Origin: Mycolicibacillus trivialis
Lineage (GTDB): Bacteria; Actinomycetota; Actinomycetes; Mycobacteriales; Mycobacteriaceae
DNA length: 64,000 bases
Direction: 5' to 3'
NCBI RefSeq assembly: GCF_002102395.1
Contig: NZ_LQPZ01000008.1
Location: forward strand, 248,001 to 312,000
Positions 16,561-26,445 of this stretch are shown here, piece by piece. The notes under the pieces were generated by a model. That model searched no databases. It saw only the letters and a program-made list of their open reading frames with translations, and was not told where the DNA came from. The translations under genes were made by a program, and so were the position numbers. The first letter of the stretch is position 1. Each line of letters starts with the position of its first letter.

Positions 16561-18205
16561 GACGTTGCGCTCCAACGGTGATCACCCGGTCGCCGATCGC
16601 GACCACCGGTTCCCGGTGGCCGACGACGACCACGGTGGTGCCGGTCCGGGCACGGTCGACGATGGCGTCCAGCACCCGCTGCTCGGTGGCGGCGTCGAGG
16701 TGGGCCGTCGGCTCGTCGAGCAACAGCACCGGGGCGGGGGAGCCGAGCGCACGCGCCAGACCGAGACGCTGGCGCTGGCCCAGGGACAGCCCGACACCGC
16801 TGCGCCCCAGCACCGTGTGCAGACCATCGGGTAGCTCGGCGAGCACCGCGTCGAAACCGGCCGCCGCGCATGCCGCGTCGAGATCGGCGAGCTCGCCGAA
16901 CAAGGTCAGGTTCGCGGCGACGGTGCCCGGCACCAGAACCGGACGTTGCGGCAGCCACGACAGCTGCCGCCACCAGCACGCCGCCTCCAGGTCGATGACG
17001 TCGACGCCGTCGACGGTGACCCGCCCGGCATCCGGTGTGGCCAGCCCGGCGATGACCTGCAATGCGGTGCTTTTGCCAGCGCCGTTATCGCCGGTCAACA
17101 CGGTGACCTGAGCCGGTTCGATCAGCGCGGTGAGCCGGTGCGGCGCGAACCCGTCCCGGCCGGCCACGCTGAGCTCGGCCACCCGGATCAGCGCGTCACG
17201 GGCGTCCACCGGGCGCCGGCCCGGCGTCGGCGCACCGTCGGCGCGGATCAGCTCAAAGGCTTTGTTCACAGCCGCCTTCCCGTCCTGGGCGGCGTGGAAC
17301 TCCACCCCGATCCGGCGCAGTGGAAGGTATACGTCGGGGGCCAGCAGCAGCACGGTCAACCCGGAGGTCAACGTGATCTCGCCGAAGACCAGGCGCAGAC
17401 CGATGCTGACCGCGATGAGCGCCACGCACAGCATGGCCAGCAACTCCAGCACCAGTGCGGAGAGGAAGGCGATGCGCAGGGTGGCCATCGTGGAGCGGCG
17501 GTGCGCGGCGGTCAGTTCGGCGATCCGGTGTTCGGGGCCGGCGGCCCGGCCCAGCGCGCGCAAGGTGGGCAACCCGGCGACCAGATCGAGCAACCGGGCC
17601 TGCAGGGTGGTCATCGCCGCCAGCGCCGCCGCCGAGCGGTCCGCGGTCACCAGCCCGATCAGCACCATGAACAGCGGGATCAGCGGCAGGGTGATCGCCA
17701 CGATCGCCGCGGAGCGCATGTCGTAGCACGTGATTACCGCGACGGTGGCCGGGGTGAGGATCGCCGCGAGCAGTAGCGCCGGCAGATAGCCGGTGAAATA
17801 TGGGCGCAACCCGTCGAGCCCGCGGGTGACGACGGCGGTGGCGTCGTCACGCTGCTCGGCGACCCGCCGCGGGGAGCGTGCGGTCACCGCGGTCAACACC
17901 TGACCGGCCAGATCGGCGATCACCGCGCTGGCGCCGTGTTGCCCCAGCCGGGCCTGCCACCAGCGCGCCACACTGCGCATCGCCCACACCGCCGCCAGCG
18001 CCGCCAGCATCGGCGCCCACCGAGCCAGGCCGCCGGTGGTGGGGTCGGTGATCACCCCGGCGACGATGCGCGCCAACAGGATCGCCGACCCGACGGCGCA
18101 ACCGGCGATCACCACACCGCAGCCGACGGTGCCGATCAGATAGCGGCGCACCGCCGGGGAGGCGCGCCACAGCCGCGGGTCCAGCGGCGCACGGTCGGAG
18201 GTCAG
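16547..18205 (-). CDS. cydD: ABC transporter CydD, cytochrome bd assembly
   Basis: Partner of CydC. The ~552-residue protein begins with the conserved-type LDPRLWR motif, then a six-helix membrane domain and an ATPase domain. The ATPase shows Walker A GDNGAGKSTA, signature LSLGQRQRL and Walker B VLLLDEPTAHLD. No ATG, GTG or TTG exists in frame near the correct N-terminus. The best start is a CTG at 18205 that overlaps the cydB stop as CTGA, with GAGG 8 nt upstream. The first canonical in-frame start (GTG of VRRYLIG) would delete LDPRLWR. Confidence 0.88.
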   Translation of the reverse strand: MTSDRAPLDPRLWRASPAVRRYLIGTVGCGVVIAGCAVGSAILLARIVAGVITDPTTGGLARWAPMLAALAAVWAMRSVARWWQARLGQHGASAVIADLAGQVLTAVTARSPRRVAEQRDDATAVVTRGLDGLRPYFTGYLPALLLAAILTPATVAVITCYDMRSAAIVAITLPLIPLFMVLIGLVTADRSAAALAAMTTLQARLLDLVAGLPTLRALGRAAGPEHRIAELTAAHRRSTMATLRIAFLSALVLELLAMLCVALIAVSIGLRLVFGEITLTSGLTVLLLAPDVYLPLRRIGVEFHAAQDGKAAVNKAFELIRADGAPTPGRRPVDARDALIRVAELSVAGRDGFAPHRLTALIEPAQVTVLTGDNGAGKSTALQVIAGLATPDAGRVTVDGVDVIDLEAACWWRQLSWLPQRPVLVPGTVAANLTLFGELADLDAACAAAGFDAVLAELPDGLHTVLGRSGVGLSLGQRQRLGLARALGSPAPVLLLDEPTAHLDAATEQRVLDAIVDRARTGTTVVVVGHREPVVAIGDRVITVGAQRHAHT

Positions 18206-19251
18206 GATGGACGCCTCGACAGGCCGACGGAAGCGGGGATCCGCTCGGCGGAGATCCGTTGGCGGAACACCCAATAGGTCCAACCCTGATAGACCATCAC
18301 CAGCGGGGTGAAGATCAACGCCGCCCACGACATGATCTTCAGCGTGTAGGGGGTCGAGGAGGCGTTGTAGATCGTCATGCTCCAGTCCGGGTCCAGCGTG
18401 GAGGGCACCACGTTCGGGTACAGCGACCCGAACAGCAGCACGACCGCGGCCGCGACCACCACCAGGGTCGCGAAGAACGCCCAGCCATCGGAGCGGCGCC
18501 GCCACACCAGCAGCACCGCCGCCAGCTGGGCGGCCACGGCCACCCCCAGCACCGGCCAGGTCCAGTCCTTGCCGTGGGCCAGCTGGGTCCACAGCCCGAA
18601 TGCGGCGACCAGCACCGTCACCGGCAACGCCAGGGCGGCGGCGAAGCGGTGCGCGTCGTCGCGGATGGCGCCGGCCGTCTTCAGCGACACGAACACCGCG
18701 CCGTAGAACAGGAACAGCGCCCCGGTGGTCGCCCCGCCGAGCAGCGTGTAGGCGTTGAACACGTCACCGAGCGACAGGTGCACCTGGTGGTCGGCGTCGA
18801 CCGGCAGGCCGCGCACCAGCATCGCGAACGCCGCCCCCCACAGCACCGCAGGCAGCCACGAGCCGGCCGCGATCCCGACGTCGGCCCAGGACCGCCACCG
18901 CGGGTCGTCGACCTTGCCGCGCCATTCGATGGCCACCACCCGCACGATCATGCCCAGCAGGATCGCCAGCAGCGGCAGATACAGCCCGGAGAACACCGTG
19001 GCGTACCAGCCGGGGAACGCGGCGAACATGGCGCCCCCGGCGGTGATCAACCACACCTCGTTGCCATCCCAGACCGGGCCGATGGTGTTCAGCGCGGCGC
19101 GGCGGTGCGCCTCAGCGTCGGTGTCGCCGCCGGCCGCGGCCCGCCCGAACGGCGCCATCAACATGCCCACCCCGAAGTCGAACCCCTCCAGGATGAAAAA
19201 CCCGAGAAACAGCGCCGCCACCAGCACGAACCACAATTCTTGGAGTCCCAC
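18202..19251 (-). CDS. cydB: Cytochrome bd oxidase subunit II (CydB)
   Basis: A 349-residue polytopic membrane protein, the structural partner of CydA in the high-affinity quinol oxidase. The N-terminus (LQELWFVLVAALFLGFFILEGFDFGVG) is diagnostic of CydB. Further segments are NTIGPVWDGNEVWLI and a late YQGWTYWVF. It starts at GTG with GAGGAG upstream. The gap from cydA is 32 bp. The stop overlaps the probable CTG start of cydD. Confidence 0.95.
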   Translation of the reverse strand: MGLQELWFVLVAALFLGFFILEGFDFGVGMLMAPFGRAAAGGDTDAEAHRRAALNTIGPVWDGNEVWLITAGGAMFAAFPGWYATVFSGLYLPLLAILLGMIVRVVAIEWRGKVDDPRWRSWADVGIAAGSWLPAVLWGAAFAMLVRGLPVDADHQVHLSLGDVFNAYTLLGGATTGALFLFYGAVFVSLKTAGAIRDDAHRFAAALALPVTVLVAAFGLWTQLAHGKDWTWPVLGVAVAAQLAAVLLVWRRRSDGWAFFATLVVVAAAVVLLFGSLYPNVVPSTLDPDWSMTIYNASSTPYTLKIMSWAALIFTPLVMVYQGWTYWVFRQRISAERIPASVGLSRRPS

Positions 19252-19283
19252 CGCATCTCCTCACTCTCCGGTGCCCGCCCCGC

Positions 19284-20732
19284 TCAGTACGCGAACGACA
19301 GCGGAGCGACGTCGTGGTCGTCGGGTGCCGACGGGGGAGCCGGCTCGGCGTCGTGTTCCAGCGGGCCCTCGACCACATAACGTTTGAGCAGCCAGAACCA
19401 GATGACCGCCAACACCGCATAGATCAGCGTGAACGACACCAGCGAGGTCGCCACCATGGCGGGCGAGTGCCCCGACACGCCGTCGGCGACGGTCAGCCGC
19501 ACCATCTGGTCGCCGGTCGGGTTGGGCACCACCACCCACGGCTGACGGCCCATTTCGGTGAAGATCCAGCCGGCGCTGTTGGCCAGGAACGGCGCCGGAA
19601 TGGTCCACACCGCGAAGCGGGCGAACCAGCGCCGGTCGGGCACCCGGCCTCGACGGGTCAGCCACAGCGCGGCGAGCGCGAACAACCCCGGGACGGCCAG
19701 CAGGCCGATCATCGCCCGGAACGACCAGTAGGTGACGAACAGGTTGGGCCGGTAGTCGTTGGGGCCGAATCGCTGCTCGTAGTCGGCCTGCAGGTCGCGG
19801 ATGCCCTGCAGCGTCACGCCGGAGACCTTGCCCTCGGCCAGGAACGGCAGCACGTAGGGCACCTCGATCACCCGGGTGAGGTGGTCGCAGTTGTTCTGCC
19901 TGCCCACGGTCAGAATGGAGAAGTCCGGGTCGGTCTGGGTGTCACACAGCGACTCCGCCGACGCCATCTTCATCGGCTGCTGCTCGAACATCAGCTTGCC
20001 CTGGATGTCGCCGGTGGCGAACAGGCCGAGCGCCGAGGCCAGCGCCACCCAGCACCCCAGGATGGTGGCCGGCCGGTACATGCGGCGGGCGTCGTCGGCG
20101 GCCGGGTCCTTGACCATCCACCACGCGCAGACCGCCGCGACGAACGTGCCCGCGGTCAAGAAGGCACCGGCAACGGTGTGCGATACCGCGGCCTGCGCGG
20201 TGTTGTTGGTGAACAGCGCCATGATGCTGTGCAGTTCGGCGCGGCCGGTCTCCGGGTTGTAGTGCGCGCCGACCGGGTGCTGCATGAACGAGTTCGCCGC
20301 GATGATGAAGAACGCCGAGAGGTTCACCGCGATCGCCACCATCCAGATGCAGGCCAGGTGCACCAGCTTGGGCAGCCGGCTCCAGCCGAAGATCCACAGC
20401 CCGATGAAGGTGGACTCGACGAAGAAGGCGGCCAGCCCCTCGAGGGCGAGTGGCGCGCCGAAGACGTCGCCGACGAAGCGGGAGTACTCGCTCCAGTTCA
20501 TCCCGAACTGGAACTCCTGCACGATGCCGGTGGCCACCCCGATCGCGAAGTTGATCAGGAACAGCTTGCCGAAGAACCGGGTCAGCCGGTACCAGGCGAC
20601 GTTGTCGGTGACCACCCACAGGGTCTGCATGACCGCGATGATCGGGGCCAAGCCGATCGTCAGCGGCACGAAGATGAAGTGGTAGACCGTGGTGATTCCG
20701 AACTGCCACCGAGAAAGTTCGAGTGCGTCCAT
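19284..20732 (-). CDS. cydA: Cytochrome bd oxidase subunit I (CydA)
   Basis: The heme-bearing subunit that oxidises menaquinol and reduces oxygen under low oxygen or respiratory stress. The 482-residue protein has SRWQFGITTVYHF with the N-terminal heme ligand His18. It also has the GRQPWVV segment, the TNNTAQAAVSHTVAG helix and an FWLLKRYVVEGP C-terminal helix. It is the first gene of the - strand operon cydA-B-D-C. AGAGG lies about 9 nt before the ATG. Confidence 0.96.
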   Translation of the reverse strand: MDALELSRWQFGITTVYHFIFVPLTIGLAPIIAVMQTLWVVTDNVAWYRLTRFFGKLFLINFAIGVATGIVQEFQFGMNWSEYSRFVGDVFGAPLALEGLAAFFVESTFIGLWIFGWSRLPKLVHLACIWMVAIAVNLSAFFIIAANSFMQHPVGAHYNPETGRAELHSIMALFTNNTAQAAVSHTVAGAFLTAGTFVAAVCAWWMVKDPAADDARRMYRPATILGCWVALASALGLFATGDIQGKLMFEQQPMKMASAESLCDTQTDPDFSILTVGRQNNCDHLTRVIEVPYVLPFLAEGKVSGVTLQGIRDLQADYEQRFGPNDYRPNLFVTYWSFRAMIGLLAVPGLFALAALWLTRRGRVPDRRWFARFAVWTIPAPFLANSAGWIFTEMGRQPWVVVPNPTGDQMVRLTVADGVSGHSPAMVATSLVSFTLIYAVLAVIWFWLLKRYVVEGPLEHDAEPAPPSAPDDHDVAPLSFAY

Positions 20733-20757
20733 CGGCCCACCTCTCGCCGCTAACCCC

Positions 20758-20779
20758 TATCTAGTCCTACAGAGTGTAG
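20758..20779 (-). promoter_or_regulatory. cydA promoter with overlapping palindrome
   Basis: On the - strand TAGATA (plus coordinates 20758-20763) is a plausible -10 box, 25 nt before the ATG. Immediately upstream is CTACA-GAG-TGTAG (20767-20779), a perfect 5-bp inverted repeat with a 3-bp spacer in the -10/-35 interval. This position is typical of a repressor operator. The half-site resembles BlaI/CopY-type TACA/TGTA boxes, but the regulator is not identified. Confidence 0.4.
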
Positions 20780-20823
20780 TAGACATGGGCCGCCGATACG
20801 AGGGGTCGCGCAGCTCAAAATTT

Positions 20824-21411
20824 TCAGCGCGGGGCGAGCACCCGGTCGACGCGCTTGGCGGCGCCGCGCATGCTGACCGCGGAGATGATCTCGAAGATGC
20901 CGATCACGATCAGCCAGCTGCCGGTGACCAGGGTCAGGATGACCAGCGAGGCGAACGGCGACGCCAGCATGACCACACCGGCCAGCAGGCTGACCACCCC
21001 GAGGAAGATCGTCCAGCCGCGGCCGGGCAGTTCCGGGTCGCTGATCGCCGAGACGGTGGCCGCGGTGCCCCGCAGGATGAACCCGATCCCGACCCAGATG
21101 GCCAGCAGCCAGATCGCGACACTGGGGTCGTCGCCGAAGTGGCGGAAGGCCAGGACCGCCAGGATCACCGATGCGGCACCGCTGATGAACGACAGCACCC
21201 GTCCACCCGCGGTGATCGGCAGACTGAACGCGAAGATCACCTGCGCGATACCGGTGACCAGCAGGTAGGCGCCGAACAGGATCGCTGCCGCCACAATGCT
21301 CTCACCGGGCAGCACCAGCACCAGCACACCGAGGACCAGCGCGAGCAGGCCGGAGACCAGCGTGGACTTCCACAGGTGCGGCAACAGGCTGGGAACCGAG
21401 TTCGTCTGCAT
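20824..21411 (-). CDS. HdeD-family (DUF308) membrane protein
   Basis: A 195-residue protein with six membrane segments arranged as two repeats of three, as in the HdeD/DUF308 family. Typical glycines occur in LLALVLGVLVLVLPGES and in GVVSLLAGVVMLASPFASL. It corresponds in position and size to M. tuberculosis Rv1624c. HdeD in E. coli relates to acid resistance; the mycobacterial role is unknown. It lies upstream of cydA on the same strand with a 91-bp gap that holds the cydA promoter. Confidence 0.85.
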   Translation of the reverse strand: MQTNSVPSLLPHLWKSTLVSGLLALVLGVLVLVLPGESIVAAAILFGAYLLVTGIAQVIFAFSLPITAGGRVLSFISGAASVILAVLAFRHFGDDPSVAIWLLAIWVGIGFILRGTAATVSAISDPELPGRGWTIFLGVVSLLAGVVMLASPFASLVILTLVTGSWLIVIGIFEIISAVSMRGAAKRVDRVLAPR

Positions 21412-21493
21412 GGCTGGAGTCTCTCACATTTGCTGCGGCCGTGGGCTTGTGCGGCGTGTCCGCACCGGGTGCAGCGCCCGCCCGGAGGAAGAT

Positions 21494-22399
21494 GTGACGG
21501 TGAGCCCGGCACATACACGGTGGCGGCGCGCACTCGCCGCAGCGGTGACGGTGTGCGCCGTGGCACCCGGCTGCGTCCAGAACGCCGACGAGACCGACGG
21601 GTTGCCCACGGTGACCGTCACCGCGACCCGGGTCGACGCGATCGCGGCGACCGTCCCCGCGCCGATCGCCACCGCCGGCCGGCTGGTCATCGGTGTCAAT
21701 CTGCCTCAGCCGCCCAACCAGTTTCACGATGCGCGGGGACGTATCGTCGGGTTTGACATCGACTTGATGGACGCCGTCGCAACGGTGCTCGGCCTGACCA
21801 CCAGTTACCAGCAGGCCGACTTCGAGAAGATCATCCCGGCGGTGCGCGGCGGCAGCTACGACCTCGGCATCGCGTCGTTCACCGACACCGCCGAACGGGA
21901 GCGGGTGGTGGACTTCGTGACCTATTTCGCCACGGGCACGCTGTGGACCCAGCGGCCCGGCCCGCCGATCGACCCGGACGACGCCTGCGGCCTGCGGGTC
22001 GCCGTGCAGACCGCGACCATGGCCGACACCCACGAGATCCCGGCCAAGAGCGCCGCCTGTGTGCTCGACGACCGCCCGCCCATCGAGAAGGTGAAGTTCG
22101 AACGCCAGGACGTCGCCACGAACGCGCTGCTGCTGGGCCGGGTGGACGCCATGTCCGCCGACCATCCGGTTGCCCGCTGGGCCATCGACCAGACCGACGG
22201 CAGGCTGGTGGCGGCGGGGGAGTCGGCCGGACTCACCCCCTACGGCTGGCCGGTGGCCAAGGGTTCGGCACTGGCGGAGTCGTTGCGGCTGGCGCTGACC
22301 CATCTGATCGCCACCGGTGACTACCGGACGATCGCCGAGGCATGGAACCTCGAGTCCGGGATGATCCGCGTCCCGGTGATCAACGGTGCGCTCACCTGA
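21494..22399 (+). CDS. Amino-acid ABC transporter substrate-binding lipoprotein
   Basis: A 301-residue SBP family 3 protein. The N-terminus has twin Arg, a hydrophobic stretch and VAPGC, a weak lipobox giving Cys27 as the lipidated residue. The mature part shows GRIVGFDIDLMDAVATVLG and the YDLGIASFTDTAERERVVDF segment typical of polar amino-acid binding proteins. GTG at 21494 follows GGAGG by 5 nt. The stop overlaps the permease start (TGATG). The ligand is not predictable beyond polar amino acids. Confidence 0.87.
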   Translation: MTVSPAHTRWRRALAAAVTVCAVAPGCVQNADETDGLPTVTVTATRVDAIAATVPAPIATAGRLVIGVNLPQPPNQFHDARGRIVGFDIDLMDAVATVLGLTTSYQQADFEKIIPAVRGGSYDLGIASFTDTAERERVVDFVTYFATGTLWTQRPGPPIDPDDACGLRVAVQTATMADTHEIPAKSAACVLDDRPPIEKVKFERQDVATNALLLGRVDAMSADHPVARWAIDQTDGRLVAAGESAGLTPYGWPVAKGSALAESLRLALTHLIATGDYRTIAEAWNLESGMIRVPVINGALT

Positions 22400-23229
22400 T
22401 GGCTGAACTCGACGCCGTCCCCCTGCGCCACCCGTGGCGCTGGCTGGCCGCAGGCGTCCTGGTCGTGCTGGCGGCACTGTTCGTCTACGGCGCCGCGACC
22501 AACCCGGCCTACGGCTGGTCGGTGTACGCGAAATACCTGTTCGACCAACGGATATCGCGAGCGGCGTGGACGACCGTGCAGTTGACCGTTCTTGCGATGC
22601 TGCTGGCGCTGATCCTCGGGGTGCTGCTCGCGGTCATGCGCGGATCACCCAACCCGGTGCTGCGGGTGGTGGCCTGGCTCTACCTGTGGGTGTTCCGTGG
22701 CACCCCGGTCTACGTGCAGTTGATCTTCTGGGGTCTGCTGCCCACCCTCTACGGCACGATCCGGCTCGGCGTGCCGTTCGGGCCGTCGCTGCTGCAGTTG
22801 AACCTGACCGAGCTGTCCCTCGGTTTCCTGCTGGCGGTGATCGGTTTGGGCCTCAACGAGGCCGCCTACATGGCCGAGATCATCCGGGCCGGGATCGCGT
22901 CGGTGCCCGCCGGGCAGGTGGAGGCGTCGACCGCGCTGGGCATGTCCTGGTCGCTGACGATGCGACGCACCGTGCTGCCACAGGCGATGCGGGTGATCAT
23001 CCCGCCCAGCGGCAACGAGGTGATCAGCATGCTCAAGACCACCTCCCTGGTGACCGCGGTGCCCTACAGCCTCGAGCTGTACGGGCGGTCCCGCGACATC
23101 GCCGGGGTGATCTTCGAACCGATCCCGCTGCTGCTGGTGGCGGCCACCTGGTATCTGGCGATCACCAGCGTGCTCATGGTCGGCCAGCACTACCTGGAAC
23201 GACGCTTCGCCAAAGGGGTGACCCGGTGA
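22399..23229 (+). CDS. Amino-acid ABC transporter permease
   Basis: A 276-residue HisM/GlnP-type permease. About five to six membrane helices are visible, with [13 protein letters not shown] and the cytoplasmic EAA loop ([20 protein letters not shown], then LGMS) that contacts the ATPase. It has an unusual N-terminal helix followed by an external [14 protein letters not shown] segment before the family's core. Only one permease gene is present, so it probably homodimerises. GTGA overlap couples it to the ATPase. Confidence 0.9.
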   Translation: MAELDAVPLRHPWRWLAAGVLVVLAALFVYGAATNPAYGWSVYAKYLFDQRISRAAWTTVQLTVLAMLLALILGVLLAVMRGSPNPVLRVVAWLYLWVFRGTPVYVQLIFWGLLPTLYGTIRLGVPFGPSLLQLNLTELSLGFLLAVIGLGLNEAAYMAEIIRAGIASVPAGQVEASTALGMSWSLTMRRTVLPQAMRVIIPPSGNEVISMLKTTSLVTAVPYSLELYGRSRDIAGVIFEPIPLLLVAATWYLAITSVLMVGQHYLERRFAKGVTR

Positions 23230-23987
23230 CTCCGATGGTGCGTGCCGAGCAGGTTCGCAAGGAGTACGGCGGCGCGGCGGTGCTGCGCGGGGTGTCGCTG
23301 GAGGTGCAACGCGGCGAGGTGCTGTGCCTGGTCGGGCCGTCCGGGTCGGGCAAGTCGACGTTCCTACGGTGCATCAACCATCTGGAGTCGATCGGCGCAG
23401 GCCGGCTGTATGTCGACGGTGAGCTGATCGGCTACCGGCAGGCGCACGGCAGGCTCTACGAACTGCGGCCGCGCGAGGTCGCGCGGCAACGGCGCGGGAT
23501 CGGGATGGTGTTCCAGCAGTTCAACCTGTTCCCGCACCGCACCGCGCTGGAGAACGTCGTCGAGGCGCCGATCCACGTCAATCGGGTCCGGCCCGCGCTG
23601 GCCCGCGAACGCGGCCGAGAGTTGCTGGACCGGGTCGGACTGGCGCAGAAGGCCGACGCCTATCCTGCGCAGCTGTCCGGTGGGCAGCAGCAGCGGGTCG
23701 CGATCGCGCGGGCGTTGGCGATGGAGCCCACCCTGATGCTGTTCGACGAGCCGACATCGGCGCTCGACCCCGAACTGGTCGGGGAGGTGCTCGCGGTCAT
23801 GAGAAACCTGGCCGAGGACGGCATGACCATGGTGGTGGTGACCCACGAGATGGCCTTCGCCCGTGAGGTCGCCGACACCGTGGCGTTCATGGCCGACGGG
23901 GTGATCGTGGAATCCGGCCCGCCTGCCGACGTATTGGACCACCCGGCGCACGACCGCACCCGGGCGTTCCTGTCCCGGTTGCGCTAA
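23226..23987 (+). CDS. Amino-acid ABC transporter ATP-binding protein
   Basis: A 253-residue GlnQ/HisP-type ATPase with Walker [10 protein letters not shown]-loop FQQFNLFPH, signature LSGGQQQR, Walker [13 protein letters not shown] and the switch histidine in VTHEM. It starts at GTG within the permease stop. With the two preceding genes it forms a complete importer. The 3' end overlaps the convergent esterase by 4 nt. Confidence 0.92.
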   Translation: MTPMVRAEQVRKEYGGAAVLRGVSLEVQRGEVLCLVGPSGSGKSTFLRCINHLESIGAGRLYVDGELIGYRQAHGRLYELRPREVARQRRGIGMVFQQFNLFPHRTALENVVEAPIHVNRVRPALARERGRELLDRVGLAQKADAYPAQLSGGQQQRVAIARALAMEPTLMLFDEPTSALDPELVGEVLAVMRNLAEDGMTMVVVTHEMAFAREVADTVAFMADGVIVESGPPADVLDHPAHDRTRAFLSRLR

Positions 23988-25252
23988 CCCGCTGCCGCGG
24001 AGGTGGATTCGCGTGCGACACCCAGCGGGGCGTACACCTCGGCGAGGAACTGCTCGACGGCTACCGCGGTGTGCGTCGCCCGCGGCGAGGAGAAGATCTC
24101 GAATGCGTGCTGGGCGAACGGCAATTCCGCATAGACCACCGGGTTGCGGCTCACCTCCCGCAGCCGGGCGGCGAAGTCGCGGCCCTGTTGCACCGGGACC
24201 AGGGTGTCGTTGGTGCCGTGCAGTAGGAAGAATGGCGGCGCGTCCTCGGAGACATAGCTGATCGGCGAACTCGAGCGGTACACGTCGGGGAACTGCCTGC
24301 GGCTCTGCTTGAACACGTAGGACTGCAGGGCGGGCACCAGCAGTGGGTGCATGGCGCTGTCGGTGCGGCCCATGTCGTAGACGCCGTAGAACGGCACCGC
24401 GGCCTGAACCCGGGTGTCGGCGTCTTCGAACCCGGGCTGGAACTCGGGCAGGTTGGGGGTCACCGCTGCCAGCGCCGAGAGGTGACCGCCGGCCGAACCG
24501 CCGGTGATCGCCATCCACTGCGGGTCGCCGCCGTACTCGGCGATGTGCTCCTTGGTCCAGGCGATCGCGCGCTTGACGTCGATGATGTGATCCGGCCAGG
24601 TCGAGCGCGGACTGAGCCGGTAGTTGATCGACACGCAGACCCAGCCCCGCTCGACCAGGTGGCTCATCAGCGGGTGCGCCTGCCCCCGCTTGCTGCCCAC
24701 CATCCACGCGCCGCCGTGTACCTGCAGCAGCACCGGGGCCCGGCCGGCGGGGTCGAGATCGGGCCGCCGCCAGATGTCGAGCTGGTTGCGGATGCCGAAC
24801 TCGCTGTAGGGGATGTCGGCGTCACGGGCGTACTGACGGTAGATCTGCAGCATGCGCCACGCATTGGGGGCTTTGCCCAACGCCGGGGCGGAAGCCGGCC
24901 GGGTCCAGACGTCGGCCCCCGAGGTGCGCCGATCGGTGCCCAGTTCGGCGTCCAGCGCCGCGGTCAGCGGTTCGTCGGCGCGCCGGCCGATCCGGTCCAG
25001 CCCCAGCAGACCCAGCCAGGACAGCACCGACACCAGCCAGGCGAATCGTCGTACTCGCGGCGACAGCCACGCCGACACCGCCGCCAGCAGCGTCGCATGC
25101 CCGGCGATCAGCGTCCGCGGTAACTCGGTGGCGAACACGCCGTAGGCGAACGCGAACAGGGAGACATACCCACGTCTGCTCCACGGGCGGTATCCATTCA
25201 CGGTGGTGGCCAGCCCGGCCAACGACCCGAGCACGGCGACAATCTGCTTCAT
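23984..25252 (-). CDS. HSL-type alpha/beta-hydrolase esterase with membrane N-terminus
   Basis: A 422-residue protein. The N-terminal ~110 residues contain two to three hydrophobic helices. The remainder is an alpha/beta hydrolase of the hormone-sensitive-lipase type: HGGAW oxyanion motif, GGSAGG nucleophile elbow, GTNDTLVP with the catalytic Asp, and AQHAFE with the catalytic His. The organisation resembles mycobacterial LipO/LipQ-type carboxylesterases. It is likely membrane-anchored. The physiological ester is unknown. Confidence 0.85.
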   Translation of the reverse strand: MKQIVAVLGSLAGLATTVNGYRPWSRRGYVSLFAFAYGVFATELPRTLIAGHATLLAAVSAWLSPRVRRFAWLVSVLSWLGLLGLDRIGRRADEPLTAALDAELGTDRRTSGADVWTRPASAPALGKAPNAWRMLQIYRQYARDADIPYSEFGIRNQLDIWRRPDLDPAGRAPVLLQVHGGAWMVGSKRGQAHPLMSHLVERGWVCVSINYRLSPRSTWPDHIIDVKRAIAWTKEHIAEYGGDPQWMAITGGSAGGHLSALAAVTPNLPEFQPGFEDADTRVQAAVPFYGVYDMGRTDSAMHPLLVPALQSYVFKQSRRQFPDVYRSSSPISYVSEDAPPFFLLHGTNDTLVPVQQGRDFAARLREVSRNPVVYAELPFAQHAFEIFSSPRATHTAVAVEQFLAEVYAPLGVARESTSAAAG

Positions 25253-25290
25253 AGCCGTCTACTAAACCATCCCCGGCGGGCGCGGAAACC

Positions 25291-25296
25291 TATGCT
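25291..25296 (+). promoter_or_regulatory. -10 box of the sensor kinase gene (leaderless)
   Basis: TATGCT ends 6 nt before the GTG start at 25303, the same hexamer and distance as at pykA. It implies a leaderless transcript for the two-component operon. Confidence 0.45.
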
Positions 25297-25302
25297 TGCG
25301 CA

Positions 25303-26445
25303 GTGGCAACGGCGTCGGCACCGGATCCGGCCGCACCACTGTGGCGGGCGGCTCAGGTGTTCCGGCTGCTCAGCTGCGGCTATGCACTGGGCTTCCAGAT
25401 CGCGGTAAACCACGACCTGACCCGGCCGACGCTGGCGTGGCTGCTGTTCGCGGTGCTGGTGGGCTGGAGTGCGCTGTTGGCCGCCGGCTACCTGCAGGGA
25501 TTCGCCCGCCGGCTCGGCTGGGTGCTCGCCGAGATCGCGGTGGCGGTCGCGCTGGTGCTGTCCACCGCGCTGGTGGCGGGCCCGCAGTGGCTGCTGGACA
25601 ACCAGTCCTGGCCGACCACGCTGTGGGCCACCAACGCGACGATCTCCGCGGCGATCCTGCGGGGGCCGGTGGCCGGCATGGTCACCGGGGTGGCGGTGAT
25701 CGCGGCCGGGGCGGCGCTCAAGGGTGGCGTCGACGTCAACCTGGGCCGCAACGCCACCATCGTGATCGAGTTGTCGGTCGGCCTCGCGGTGGGGATGGCC
25801 GCCCAGACCGCCCGGCGCGCCCACACCGAGTTGCAGCGGGCCGCGAGGTTGTCGGCCGCACTCGAGGAACGGGAGCGGCTGTCCCGGCACGTGCACGACG
25901 GGGTGATCCAGGTGCTGGCCCTGGTGGCCAAACGCGGTCGTGAGATCGGCGGGCCCACCGCCGATCTGGCCGCTCTGGCCAGCGAGCAGGAGCGGGCGTT
26001 GCGGCGGCTGGTCACGGCCAGCGACACCGGCGTCGACCACGGCGGCACCGTCGACCTGCGCGGCCTGCTGGCCCGGCGGGAGAGCGACCGGGTGGTGGTG
26101 AGCGTGCCGGGCACCGCGGTGCCGTTGCCCGCGCGGGTGGCCGCCGAATTGGACGCCGCGGTCGGCAACGCCCTGGACAATGTGGGTCTGCACGCCGGGC
26201 CGGGCGCGCGGGCGTTCGTGCTGGCCGAGGACCTCGGCGAGGAGGTCGCGGTCAGCGTTCGCGACGACGGTGTCGGGATCGCCCCCGGACGCCTGGCGGA
26301 AGCGGTCGCCCAGGGCCGGGTGGGGGTGTCGAAGTCCATCGTGGGCCGACTGGCCGCCCTGGGCGGCACCGCTGAGCTGCACACCGGGGCCGGCGAGGGC
26401 ACCGAGTGGGAACTGACCGTGCCGCGCGACGAGGAGCCGAGATGA
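25303..26445 (+). CDS. MacS-type sensor histidine kinase
   Basis: A 380-residue membrane kinase. Residues ~25-175 hold about five to six hydrophobic helices (DUF5931-like sensor part). The dimerisation/phosphoacceptor box RLSRHVHDGVIQ belongs to the HisKA_3 (NarL-partner) class. The ATPase domain shows the N-box AVGNALDNVGLHAG and the G-box DDGVGIAPG. It is coupled to the response regulator by ATGA. The stimulus is unknown; the membrane-embedded sensor suggests an envelope signal. Confidence 0.88.
   Translation: MATASAPDPAAPLWRAAQVFRLLSCGYALGFQIAVNHDLTRPTLAWLLFAVLVGWSALLAAGYLQGFARRLGWVLAEIAVAVALVLSTALVAGPQWLLDNQSWPTTLWATNATISAAILRGPVAGMVTGVAVIAAGAALKGGVDVNLGRNATIVIELSVGLAVGMAAQTARRAHTELQRAARLSAALEERERLSRHVHDGVIQVLALVAKRGREIGGPTADLAALASEQERALRRLVTASDTGVDHGGTVDLRGLLARRESDRVVVSVPGTAVPLPARVAAELDAAVGNALDNVGLHAGPGARAFVLAEDLGEEVAVSVRDDGVGIAPGRLAEAVAQGRVGVSKSIVGRLAALGGTAELHTGAGEGTEWELTVPRDEEPR

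Noticed and set aside
16547..18592. Longer cydD start reaching upstream to 18592
   Set aside because: The upstream part is the out-of-frame shadow of cydB; the homologous N-terminus starts at LDPRLWR.
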